In this document: positions 1 to 7,687 of the stretch, in pieces
Layout: each line of letters begins with the position of its first letter
Position numbering within the stretch: position 1 is the stretch's first letter
Source: Pseudomonadota bacterium
Lineage (GTDB): Bacteria > Pseudomonadota > Gammaproteobacteria > Enterobacterales > Succinivibrionaceae
DNA: 12,441 bases
Assembly (NCBI GenBank): GCA_023460615.1
Contig: JAEWPL010000021.1
Location: forward strand, 1 to 12,441
Direction of reading: 5' to 3'
The notes under the pieces: generated by a model
Seen by the model: only the letters and a program-made list of their open reading frames with translations
Database searches by the model: none
Told to the model about the DNA's origin: nothing
Translations under genes and position numbers: made by a program

Positions 1-601
1 CTGAGCGAATTAAAATCATGGTAATTAAAATTGCACAAACACCAAATGGGTATGCTACAGCGTAAGCCTTAGGAACTTTAGCAGCGTCGAAGCCTAAAGC
101 TAGTGGATCTTGACCTGCTTGAGCAAAAGCTTGAGCTAAATCAGAAACCATAATGGTACCAGCAGATAGTGCAGGGGTATTGGTGATAGCACCTGAGTAC
201 ATACCAACCATAGCATCAGGAGTTACGATACCGCAGTAGAATAGAGCTAAAGCGATGCAGCAACCTAGCACAATTATAGAAACAGCCAAAGTTAATAGCT
301 TAAGACCGTTACCACGTAAAGCTGCAAAGAAGCTTGGACCTACTTGAATACCAATACCATAAACGAACAACATTAGACCGAATTCTTGTAAGAAGTGAAG
401 AATGCTAGCCTCAGCTGTTAGTCCTGTTTGGGTGTGTAATTCAAAACCAAAATAAGCGTTTGCAATGTGACCGACAAAAATACCGGAGAAAAGCACGCCA
501 CCAATTCCTAGTCCGACGCCTTTATACTTTAATTGTCCTAGGGCAATACCAAGCACAGCGCCAACTGAAATATAAATAATTAACAAGGCAAGTGATGACA
601 T
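1..601 (-). CDS. yidE: YidE-like AspT-family (AAE) transporter, 5' part only
   Basis: The first 200 residues of a polytopic inner-membrane protein are present; the gene leaves the window at base 1. Translating the minus strand from the ATG at 601-599 gives a start MSSLALLIIYISVGAVLG, then GLGIGGVLFSGIFVGH, FGLMLFVYGIGIQVGPSFF and GAITNTPALSAG. These match the conserved blocks of the YidE branch of the aspartate:alanine exchanger family, whose full members are about 550 residues with two transmembrane halves flanking TrkA_C domains. Only the first transmembrane half is seen. The closely related YbjL lacks the GLGIGGVLF type of start, so YidE fits better. Family substrates are known only for AspT (aspartate/alanine exchange); the substrate here is unknown. 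The ribosome site is weak (GGAA about 11 bases before the ATG). A strong hairpin separates it from the upstream gene, so it is probably its own transcription unit. Confidence 0.9.
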   Translation of the reverse strand, partial: MSSLALLIIYISVGAVLGIALGQLKYKGVGLGIGGVLFSGIFVGHIANAYFGFELHTQTGLTAEASILHFLQEFGLMLFVYGIGIQVGPSFFAALRGNGLKLLTLAVSIIVLGCCIALALFYCGIVTPDAMVGMYSGAITNTPALSAGTIMVSDLAQAFAQAGQDPLALGFDAAKVPKAYAVAYPFGVCAILITMILIRS

Positions 602-632
602 TTAATTAAATTTCCAATTTGGATTAAGGGAT

Positions 633-669
633 TAAAAAGAATTTTGTCAAAGTGGTCTTTGACAAAATT
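633..669 (-). terminator. Rho-independent terminator after the TerB_C-like gene
   Basis: A 13-bp perfect inverted repeat (640-652 with 657-669, core ATTTTGTCAAAG) around a 4-base loop is followed on the minus strand by C then TTTTT. It lies about 50 bases past the stop at 720. The T-run is only on the minus-strand side, so it should stop transcripts leaving the 720-3971 gene before the yidE-like gene. Confidence 0.75.
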
Positions 670-675
670 TGTGGT

Positions 676-705
676 ATTGTATCACAATCTTAGAAGATTT
701 CTTAA
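676..705 (-). promoter_or_regulatory. weak candidate promoter for the yidE-like gene, with a small palindrome
   Basis: The minus strand holds TTAAGA (705-700), an 18-base spacer and TACAAT (681-676), giving 4/6 and 5/6 matches to the sigma-70 hexamers. The -10 lies in the palindrome ATTGTGATACAAT (676-688), a possible operator. A start near 669 would place the 640-669 hairpin at the very 5' end of the message, either stabilising or attenuating it. The region is AT-rich and such matches arise by chance, so this is tentative. Confidence 0.25.
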
Positions 706-719
706 GATAAAAATATCGC

Positions 720-3700
720 CTAGAGTTTCTCTAAAATTTCAGTTGTAAGGTAAACGCAATTTTCTTCATAACTTACATCTAAAATTGGAGCATCAAAGAT
801 CTCATAAGCCCAATCATTCACTTCCTCAATAGCAGCATCTTGTGACATGAATTTCATGCTTTTACATAGACCTGAAAACTCATTTAAATCCATGATTTCA
901 CTGTTTTGAGCTTTAATTGCTTGTAATAATTTATGGGCGTTTTCTGACGAATATTCAATGCTGTTGTTATCTGTACTTGTCTCTTTTGTGTCTTCTAAAG
1001 CACTAGGTGTGGCGTTATCAGTATTGTTTACTGTTTGCTCATTTAAACTTAACTCTTCTTCAACACTTCCGTTTTCATCTTCCCTTAATTGAGAGATAAA
1101 ATCTTGGATTTCAGAGGATTCTTTAAGCTTACTTTCAATTAAGCTTGTATCAAGCTTGTTGACGTTAAATTGAACTGGCTTGAAGAAAGAATGTTGAGCA
1201 AGTGTAGGTCTTTCTTGTCTTGAAGCATTGTTGGTGCTATTTTGATTTAACGTACTCTTATAGATAGCCTCTTTTTGATCTTCTATATCCTTTTGACCTT
1301 TAAGGTAGGACACTACTTTATTAAAGGTTCTTGATAGGTAGCTTGAAACAGCACTTTTTTCAATTTCACTGTAAGCAAGTTTTAGTAAGTAATCTAAAGT
1401 TAATTGATAAACTTCAGGGAATTTTTGCTGATTGTTATAAATACCAAGATAAAAACTCTTAGTTAAAGCGGTAATATGCTTACTAATTTCATTGAAGTTT
1501 TCTAAAAACTTCACAGCAAAAGACTGTTGATCCTCATCAAGATCCATTAAATTTACAAGTTTTAGCCAATTTCGATTTAGGGGCGCATTAACTCTAAATA
1601 TAAGTTGTGTAAGTTGTGCTGCTTTAAGCTTATTGATAAAGTCATGGGTTAGTTTTTTCCCATCTAGATTTGAGTTAACAATTTTTTTGAGAGAAAAATA
1701 TTTAGTTTGAGTGGTAACAGACTCAATTCTAATTGGTACCGTGATTAATCCAATTTTAGTAAGAGCTTCTTCAACAAAAGGAAGCTGCTTATTCTCAATA
1801 TCGCAACCACATTTTGAAGATAACTTTATAGCATCTGTATACACGAAATTAGATAAGTTATGTTTTAATGTTGTGCACAATGACTTATCAATATTGTGAG
1901 TAAGTATTCTTGCGATAGTGTTGTCTTGCTGATAATCGCAATTGTATAAAAATTTTAATAAAGCTCTATCTTGAGCAAAACAATTAAGTAAACTTGAGGT
2001 AAAGTTACTAGTTACCTCAATACAGTTGTGGGTAAATAAAGAAATAGTGATTTTATCTAGTAACGGTCCAAAAAGCACACATGGGTTGATAGCACATGGT
2101 TGTGCGTAACTGGTTTTAATGCGACTTACAATTTTTACAGTAAGGTTATAGGCATTTTTTACAGCTTTTGTATCATTACAATTTGTTTTAATAAAGCAAC
2201 GTTCTTCACTTGAAATACTATTACCTTGAATTTCTAGTGCATTGTCATAATTTTTGATGCAAATATATTTATGGCAATTATCTTTGGTAACAATTGTTTT
2301 GAGCTTGTCTAATAAAAAGTCAATAAAGTAGTGAGTATTACATCTTCCTGATAAATTATTATGGAAGCTTAAATTTCTGTTATCAATGTTATTGATTATG
2401 AATAAATCAAACAACTCTCTAGCATATTCATAGTATTCAGTAATTGTTTTTTTTAGTCCACTGTTTAGTAAGATCTGTAAACACAAATAAGTAATTTGAG
2501 GAAAATAGAACAATGATAACTTTATCATTGGAGGTAAAGTTAACTTATCCCCACGTTTGATACTCAAATCAAACAGAGCAAAACTAAAGCCTACATAAAA
2601 GAGAAGATAAATGTTTTTGTTTTTTATAAATTCTTGGCAAACAGTGTTAATGCATTGATTATCTTCTGTTTTATCGTAATTTACAAAAAGCTTATAAAGA
2701 GTAAGTCTGGCAAAAAAATTAAAATTTTTAAAATCAGAGATAACAGAATAGTCATTGCGACTGGTAGTAAAATAGCTACCTAAAATCTTTTTAATTTGAC
2801 TTTCAAGTACGCTATTTGGAGCATCAAGATTTGGTACTACTATAAAATAAGGAAAAACATAGGAAAGTTTTTCATTATCCGTCACTAAAAATTCGTGTTT
2901 TATATCAAATCTTGGATCATTAACTAAGACTAGCTTAGTATTAGCACTAGTTAAGATAATGCTTTTATCTAAACAATTTTTAACGTGGGTTTTTAAGAGG
3001 TTGTAACAAAGCGCATTTTCCCTAAAAGGTGAAAAACACAAGTACCTATCTAAATCAATAGGATCCTCGTCTATAGCGCTTGCTTTAAATTGACAATGTC
3101 TTACTTTTTCAGCTATTGCCATTTCTTTTGAAATATCAGCTGTAGCAGTTCTATTTTGCTCTTTTAGCGCATCTTCATTAAGATAAGGTGGCTGCTTCTT
3201 TTGGATTACACCTATTTTTTTGTATTCATTCTCTAAGACTAAAAGATCTGGATAATCAGGTGCAAAAGCCATTAAGTAACTTCTGCTTGCAGCAATGTAA
3301 GCTAAATATGAACAAACCCTTTTTTGTTGTTCGTCACTAAGTCTCTTAAAACAGTATAAAGGATTAGCATAATCACATTTGTAAATTTGGTGTTCGCAGG
3401 CAAAAGTAAAACAAGTTCTTAAGTATTCTTGACCTTCTTTTGGAACAACATTGTCGTAGATAATTTTATTTAAAGCTTCTTTTTGATGAACTTCTATTTT
3501 GCTGTTACCACAAACAACAGTTAACGCCTCAAATACACGTAAAATTACGTTATAGTTAGACAGCTTTTCGTTCATCCTTGAGATATGAACGCTATCTTTT
3601 GAAGTTACTTGTCTTTTTGATTTGATAAGTTCTCTTACATAAGAGCAATCCTCATCGTTGTTAAGATTAGGCTTTTTAGTTACAAAAATCTCGTCTGATA

Positions 3701-3971
3701 AAGCAATGCGTTTAGGAACGTAGGCAGGAACAAGCTTTAAACCAAATTTTTCAAGAAAGGTATTGATAAGCACATAGTTTTTTTGTGTTTCATTATTAAA
3801 ACTTTTGCCTGTGTACTCAAAAGATAATCTTTGGCAGAGCTCTTGTATTGTTAAGCATACAAATCTACTTGAATTAGCTTCTTTTTTTAATTTCTCAATT
3901 TGATCTAATAAAGATGAACTTAAATCATTGATCCTATCAAGGTAATATTGGGCATCTTTTACTAAAGCCAT
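720..3971 (-). CDS. large protein with TerB_C-like C-terminus and degenerate TerB-like segment
   Basis: A 1083-residue, apparently soluble protein with no signal peptide. The C-terminus (about 939-1081) follows the TerB_C pattern: LDTSLIESKLKESSEIQDFI, an acidic Ser/Asn-rich linker (about 962-1010), then a helical block ending in VNDWAYEIFDAPILD with Trp1054. Residues about 143-256 resemble a TerB helical bundle (LSDEQQKRV, LENEYKKIGV), but the usual Asp/Gly acidic metal-binding positions are not evident. Residues 8-35 could form a short coiled coil. The stretch 270-930 is Lys/Asn/Ile/Cys-rich and I recognise no family in it; no Walker, nuclease or zinc motif stands out. TerB_N/TerB/TerB_C proteins are predicted DNA-processing or stress-response components, often beside helicases. 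The ATG at 3971 is preceded by GGTGA. It sits 75 bases after the AlbA_2 gene with only a weak A/T inverted repeat (4002-4010 with 4026-4034) between, so co-transcription is likely. The domain call comes from pattern memory, not a profile search. Confidence 0.6.
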   Translation of the reverse strand: MALVKDAQYYLDRINDLSSSLLDQIEKLKKEANSSRFVCLTIQELCQRLSFEYTGKSFNNETQKNYVLINTFLEKFGLKLVPAYVPKRIALSDEIFVTKKPNLNNDEDCSYVRELIKSKRQVTSKDSVHISRMNEKLSNYNVILRVFEALTVVCGNSKIEVHQKEALNKIIYDNVVPKEGQEYLRTCFTFACEHQIYKCDYANPLYCFKRLSDEQQKRVCSYLAYIAASRSYLMAFAPDYPDLLVLENEYKKIGVIQKKQPPYLNEDALKEQNRTATADISKEMAIAEKVRHCQFKASAIDEDPIDLDRYLCFSPFRENALCYNLLKTHVKNCLDKSIILTSANTKLVLVNDPRFDIKHEFLVTDNEKLSYVFPYFIVVPNLDAPNSVLESQIKKILGSYFTTSRNDYSVISDFKNFNFFARLTLYKLFVNYDKTEDNQCINTVCQEFIKNKNIYLLFYVGFSFALFDLSIKRGDKLTLPPMIKLSLFYFPQITYLCLQILLNSGLKKTITEYYEYARELFDLFIINNIDNRNLSFHNNLSGRCNTHYFIDFLLDKLKTIVTKDNCHKYICIKNYDNALEIQGNSISSEERCFIKTNCNDTKAVKNAYNLTVKIVSRIKTSYAQPCAINPCVLFGPLLDKITISLFTHNCIEVTSNFTSSLLNCFAQDRALLKFLYNCDYQQDNTIARILTHNIDKSLCTTLKHNLSNFVYTDAIKLSSKCGCDIENKQLPFVEEALTKIGLITVPIRIESVTTQTKYFSLKKIVNSNLDGKKLTHDFINKLKAAQLTQLIFRVNAPLNRNWLKLVNLMDLDEDQQSFAVKFLENFNEISKHITALTKSFYLGIYNNQQKFPEVYQLTLDYLLKLAYSEIEKSAVSSYLSRTFNKVVSYLKGQKDIEDQKEAIYKSTLNQNSTNNASRQERPTLAQHSFFKPVQFNVNKLDTSLIESKLKESSEIQDFISQLREDENGSVEEELSLNEQTVNNTDNATPSALEDTKETSTDNNSIEYSSENAHKLLQAIKAQNSEIMDLNEFSGLCKSMKFMSQDAAIEEVNDWAYEIFDAPILDVSYEENCVYLTTEILEKL

Positions 3972-4046
3972 ACAAAGTCACCAAATAGTGTAAAACTCTT
4001 ACTTAAAATATCGTACTAACTTATTTATTTTAAGCTATTTTTTACT

Positions 4047-5486
4047 TTAAAGAAGTCTAACATTATCACTATTTGTAAAATAATAGGATTTATTGTCTCT
4101 GTTAGACTTAGTCAATAAAGAATTCTTACACAAGTTTCCTAGTATTACATCTCTAAGATAGGAGGAGTTAGATATTTGTAAGTGCTCTGCAATTTCTAAT
4201 ACTGATTTTTCCTTTAGGTAGCAGAATGCAAGTATTTGCTCATCATACTTGCTTGAAGGTGAAACTTTATCAAAAGTTATATTAACATTGTTTTTTTCAA
4301 TGCCAGGTTCATAGGTAAGATCAGGTAGTACCAAAGTAAATTTGTCAGAATCTAGTCTTGCAAAAGGCTTGTGTCTTAGATCTGCATCTTTGTAGTCTTC
4401 AATTATTTTATCAAAGCCTGTGCCAGCAGCTTCCATAACTTTGCATCTTACTAAGATATTGCAAATTAGCTCGTTTCGTCTTTTTGATATGAGTTTAGAC
4501 AAATCGTAAACTGTTCCATTAAAGTTCGATAAGTAGAAGCTTCCTGGAGAGGTGATTTCTAATCTGTCTTGAAACATATCAAATTGAATTGAAGTTTTAG
4601 AAAGAGAGTAATCGCGATTAGTAATAGCAATAATGATTGCTGCAAAAAAGGAATTATTAGGATAAGCATCAATATCGACTCTTCTGTCAGGTAATTTTAT
4701 GAATGATCTGTTCATTCTGCTTTCAATACATTCTTTTGCTGATCCTATTAAATCAATTAGATTACCTTTAAATTTTTGTGTTTTTATTGCTGTGTTAGTA
4801 CATTTGCTTATGCCTGGAAAAATAGAACAGATGATTTGAGTTTTATCAGATGAGTAATTATCTAAAAAGAAAATGGCACCATTTTTTAATTTATGATCTT
4901 TATTGAAAAAGCCTATTGAAGCTAAGTCTTTTTCAGTTAAATTTCTTGAGTTGTTGTTCTTGTAAAGCTGAAATAATTTAGAAAACTTTGTTTTGTCAAA
5001 AACTTGTTTTGAATCCTCTTGATCAAATTGCACTGTAACAGAATTTTGAAACATATTTTTGATTTCAAGGTAAGTTGCATCAGAGGTATATCCAGATCTT
5101 CTCATATAAAAGCGAGGAGCATCAGCGTTTAATTGCAATGCTACAGGTTTTACATTAGATGCTTTAATCACGATTTTAAGGAAATAAAGTTTTCTATGAT
5201 CCTTTTCAAAAGCTATAAGTTCTGCTTTAAGTTGCAATTTTGGATAAACACAACTTTGTACTAAATCTACAAGATAGCTTCTTTCTTCTTCGGCTTCATC
5301 TGTATCAAAACCTATAAGCTCAAGCGTATCTTTGCTTGCTCCAACGTATAGTGTTCCTCCTTTGTAGTTGGCAAAGCCAACCACGGTTTTAAGCCAACAT
5401 TCAGGATCGTTTCTATCTAATTTTTGTTTGACTTCAATAATATCGTTTTCCAAAACTCTTTCTTTTAGTAAATCAGATAAGGTCAT
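4047..5486 (-). CDS. Schlafen/AlbA_2 domain ATP-binding protein with RecG-C-like and winged-helix domains
   Basis: A 479-residue cytoplasmic protein. The AlbA_2 (Schlafen AAA_4) domain occupies about 10-145: DIIEVKQ with Glu18 and Lys20, then VVGFANYKGGTLYVGAS with Gly43-Gly44, and FYMRRSGYT. The second part (about 275-390) is the GHKL-like module usually labelled RecG_C/HATPase_c_4: ITNRDYS, DRLEITSPG, RRNELICNILVRCKVMEAAG and GTGFDKI. Within it the family-typical NAxxHRDY segment reads IAITNRDY, so the Asn and His commonly linked to nucleotide binding are replaced. Residues about 414-470 form a winged helix (LEIAEHLQISNSSYLRD). Relatives are annotated as transcriptional regulators or ATP-binding proteins and some occur in defence loci; the precise biochemistry is unsettled. 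The start is well supported by AAAGGAG five to six bases before the ATG. It heads a probable operon with the TerB_C-like gene, and the phased boxes over its -35 suggest autoregulation. Confidence 0.85.
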   Translation of the reverse strand: MTLSDLLKERVLENDIIEVKQKLDRNDPECWLKTVVGFANYKGGTLYVGASKDTLELIGFDTDEAEEERSYLVDLVQSCVYPKLQLKAELIAFEKDHRKLYFLKIVIKASNVKPVALQLNADAPRFYMRRSGYTSDATYLEIKNMFQNSVTVQFDQEDSKQVFDKTKFSKLFQLYKNNNSRNLTEKDLASIGFFNKDHKLKNGAIFFLDNYSSDKTQIICSIFPGISKCTNTAIKTQKFKGNLIDLIGSAKECIESRMNRSFIKLPDRRVDIDAYPNNSFFAAIIIAITNRDYSLSKTSIQFDMFQDRLEITSPGSFYLSNFNGTVYDLSKLISKRRNELICNILVRCKVMEAAGTGFDKIIEDYKDADLRHKPFARLDSDKFTLVLPDLTYEPGIEKNNVNITFDKVSPSSKYDEQILAFCYLKEKSVLEIAEHLQISNSSYLRDVILGNLCKNSLLTKSNRDNKSYYFTNSDNVRLL

Positions 5487-5504
5487 ATGAACTCCTTTTA
5501 TAGA

Positions 5505-5533
5505 ATTATATTATTACTTCAAACTAACTTCAA
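5505..5533 (-). promoter_or_regulatory. promoter of the AlbA_2/TerB_C-like operon
   Basis: On the minus strand TTGAAG (5533-5528) is followed by exactly 17 bases and a perfect TATAAT (5510-5505). Transcription would begin near 5498, leaving a leader of about a dozen bases with the AAAGGAG ribosome site directly in it. The -35 hexamer lies inside the second ACTTCAA box (5527-5535), so anything bound there should block RNA polymerase. Confidence 0.7.
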
Positions 5534-5625
5534 TCTAAACTTGTTTTACTTCAATCGGTAAAATACGATATATAAGCTGTTTTATTGGAATTGATTGAAG
5601 TACTTCAAACTAACTTCAATCTAAA
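5515..5625. repeat. phased array of six ACTTCAA(A/T)C boxes, candidate operator
   Basis: A perfect 25-bp direct repeat occurs at 5515-5539 and 5601-5625, 86 bp apart. Each copy is itself two 11-bp units, ACTTCAAACTA and ACTTCAATCTA. Counting single boxes on the plus strand: 5516-5524, 5527-5535, 5548-5556, 5602-5610 and 5613-5621, plus one inverted copy GATTGAAGT at 5593-5601 that abuts the fourth to form the palindrome TTGAAGTACTTCAA. Start-to-start steps of 11, 21, 54 and 11 bp are near whole helical turns, so most boxes face the same side of the DNA. The array covers the operon's -35 and extends about 90 bp upstream. Confidence 0.7.
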
Positions 5626-5714
5626 TATGAGAGGCATTATTTGTGATTTTGGCTATTTCATGAAGAAGCTAATTTTGTTTGAGAGTGTTTAAGCAAGATA
5701 TAGAACATTAAAGA

Positions 5715-5750
5715 TAAAAAAAGAGCTCTGTACCTTATGATACAGAGCAC
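5715..5750 (-). terminator. Rho-independent terminator after the symporter gene
   Basis: The minus strand reads GCTCTGTA, an 8-base loop, TACAGAGC (5748-5741 with 5732-5725), then TC and a run of seven T. It lies about 30 bases past the symporter stop. The rest of 5626-5778 shows no gene or other signal that I can support. Confidence 0.85.
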
Positions 5751-5778
5751 TTTAACTTATTTACAGATAAATTGTTGT

Positions 5779-7629
5779 TTAGCCTAATGCTTTTTCTGCA
5801 TTAGAAATAAGCTCTATTAAATGATGAGCTGAGGTTGCGTTGCGAATTTCATCTTGCATTTGCTTGTCATTTAAGATTAGAGATAGACGACCTATTACAT
5901 CAAGATGTAAGTTACCATCATCAGGAGATGCAATCAAGCATACAAGATCGCAGTCTTTACCATCAGGAGCACCAAAGTCTATTGCCTTTTCTAAGGTTGC
6001 AATAACTACTAAAGGTTTTGTTACCGCCCAGGATTTAGCATGAGGAATTGCAATACCATCGGAAATACCAGTTGGTGCTAAAGCTTCGCGCTCAAACACA
6101 TCTTTTCTAAAATCCTCAAGTGAATCGATAGCTTCGTTACCACTTAACTTATCTACAAGCTTATTGATAACTTCTTGTTTAGAGTCTGCCTTTAAGTTTA
6201 GTAGTACTTGATCTTCAGATACTGCATTTCTAATTAAGTGAGTAATTTCCTTTTGCTTACGAGCTTTATCGCGAGATACTTCAAGTGTAGATAGCATGTT
6301 TATGTAGAAGTTGCCATTTAACTTGTAGTACTTCAAGTAAAGTACAAGTAATAAAGCCATTAAAACTGCTGATACAACGAACATTACTACACGTAAACCA
6401 AGTAAGGTTTCAGGTGTTTGCTCTGCATTTGGAATGTAGCCAACAATTGCTAAGGTCATTGAAGACATGAAGCCTGCTAAAGCTGCGCCAAACTTAACAG
6501 TCATAGTCTGCATTGAGAATACGATAGATTCAGAACGAGTGCCTAACTTGAATTCGCCATAATCTACAGTATCAGCAAGCATTACAGTGGTACATACTAA
6601 TGAGAAGGCTACACCGATAGAAGCTAAGCCAAAAGCACCTGCAGCAACATAAACGTTACTGTCTGCTTGTGAACCAAAGAAGAACATGCTTAAGTAGCCT
6701 GTAATCACAGCTAAAATTGAGAAGATATACACGAATTTACGTGAAGTCTTTTCTACAAACTTAGGGAAGGCAATGAATGCTACGAACTGGCAGATTGCAC
6801 CTACAGCCATAAAGTAAGGATATAGATCCTCATGGCAAATCGCATACTTAAAATAGTAGATGATGGTGCCGTTTACAAGGTTTTGGCAGATCTGCTGGAT
6901 AATGGTTAAGATGATGATTACAACTAATTGGTCATTTTTTCCAAGTAGTTTTAGCATATCTGTAATAGAGATCTTCTTGCGAAGAGGTGTTTGTACGTGC
7001 TCACGAACATTTGCTGTGCAAATGATAGTTGAAAGCATGAAACAAGCTACAACAATAATAGTAAATCTAAAGAAACCGTCAGCTTGTGTGCCGCCTTGAC
7101 TTACACCTAAGTAAGTAATGATAGGTAAACCAAAAATAATTACAATTTGACCACCAATCATGGCGCAGGTACGAGGAATAACGCTCATGACATCACGAAC
7201 TTTAGAATCAGTACTAAAAGCTGGGATCATGGACCAGTATGGAATATCCATAACGGTGTAGGTCATACCCCAAAGAATGTAAGATACACCACACCAAATA
7301 GCTACACCTGTAGGAGTTAAAAAGCCTGAAGGATCAGTAAATAAGAAAAGTACTGCAATTGAGTTTAAGACTGTACCAATGAAAATCCAAGGTCTAAATT
7401 TGCCGTATTTTGACTTAGTGTTATCAACAATAAGGCCCATGATAGGATCGTTTACCGCATCCCATATACGTGCAAATAAAAATAGAAAGGCTATATAAGC
7501 AGGTGATAGTTGTACAACATCAGTAAAAAATATCATCAAATAGCCGCACATGATCCAAAAGGCCATGTCTTTACCTATAGCACCTATACCATAGGAAGCT
7601 TTTTCTTTAAGTGAGATTACATTACTCAT
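5779..7629 (-). CDS. MelB-type galactoside:cation symporter fused to a fructose-type PTS IIA domain
   Basis: A 616-residue inner-membrane transporter. Residues about 8-450 form the 12-helix GPH fold and are close to MelB: GKD (Asp21), RIWDAVNDPIMG (Asp57, Asp61), DNTKSKYGKFRPW and YTVMDIPYWS (Asp128, Trp132). These align with the E. coli MelB cation and sugar residues Asp19, Asp55, Asp59, Asp124 and Trp128, so Na+ or H+ coupled galactoside uptake is expected. After a basic linker (about 450-468), residues 470-612 are a PTS IIA domain of the fructose/mannitol/Ntr type, with FEREALAPTGISDG and GIAIPHA carrying the phosphorylatable His530. Streptococcal LacS also has a IIA tail, but of the glucose type. 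Phosphorylation probably tunes transport (inference). The divergent lacZ points to lactose or another beta-galactoside; melibiose cannot be excluded from sequence alone. The ATG at 7629 has GGAG seven bases upstream. One uninterrupted frame, with its own promoter and terminator. Confidence 0.9.
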   Translation of the reverse strand: MSNVISLKEKASYGIGAIGKDMAFWIMCGYLMIFFTDVVQLSPAYIAFLFLFARIWDAVNDPIMGLIVDNTKSKYGKFRPWIFIGTVLNSIAVLFLFTDPSGFLTPTGVAIWCGVSYILWGMTYTVMDIPYWSMIPAFSTDSKVRDVMSVIPRTCAMIGGQIVIIFGLPIITYLGVSQGGTQADGFFRFTIIVVACFMLSTIICTANVREHVQTPLRKKISITDMLKLLGKNDQLVVIIILTIIQQICQNLVNGTIIYYFKYAICHEDLYPYFMAVGAICQFVAFIAFPKFVEKTSRKFVYIFSILAVITGYLSMFFFGSQADSNVYVAAGAFGLASIGVAFSLVCTTVMLADTVDYGEFKLGTRSESIVFSMQTMTVKFGAALAGFMSSMTLAIVGYIPNAEQTPETLLGLRVVMFVVSAVLMALLLVLYLKYYKLNGNFYINMLSTLEVSRDKARKQKEITHLIRNAVSEDQVLLNLKADSKQEVINKLVDKLSGNEAIDSLEDFRKDVFEREALAPTGISDGIAIPHAKSWAVTKPLVVIATLEKAIDFGAPDGKDCDLVCLIASPDDGNLHLDVIGRLSLILNDKQMQDEIRNATSAHHLIELISNAEKALG

Positions 7630-7658
7630 ACAAACTCCAAGATAGTTAACCTTTTTTA

Positions 7659-7687
7659 ATTATATTTTCTGAAAGGATTCTTGTTGG
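7659..7687 (-). promoter_or_regulatory. symporter gene promoter, activator-dependent type
   Basis: A perfect TATAAT lies at 7664-7659 on the minus strand. At 17-base spacing the -35 position (7687-7682) reads CCAACA, far from consensus. A good -10 with a poor -35 is typical of a promoter needing an activator, and the proximal half-site (7687-7703) ends at this -35. Transcription would start near 7652, giving a leader of about 23 bases with the GGAG ribosome site. Confidence 0.55.

Noticed and set aside
720..3971. Tellurite-resistance annotation for the TerB_C-like protein
   Set aside because: Only the TerB_C-like tail is convincing; no terZABCDE neighbours are present and the TerB acidic residues are not evident, so a tellurite role is unsupported.
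4002..4034. CTTAAAATA/TATTTTAAG inverted repeat between the two cassette genes as a terminator
   Set aside because: The stem is entirely A/T with a 15-base loop and no T-run directly after it; it would be too weak to split the operon.
5515..5625. Direct repeats that might suggest a CRISPR array or iteron origin
   Set aside because: Only two copies of the long repeat, with internal 11-bp units and no regular spacers, no cas genes and no replication gene. Overlap with the -35 fits an operator better.
5779..6230. Separate ptsN/fruA-type IIA gene downstream of the symporter
   Set aside because: The frame is continuous from the membrane domain through the IIA domain, with no stop and no ribosome site at the junction.
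5840..7099. Plus-strand open frames inside the symporter gene (for example 5840-6043 and 6860-7099)
   Set aside because: They are antisense to a well-supported conserved protein, lack ribosome sites and show no recognisable protein features.
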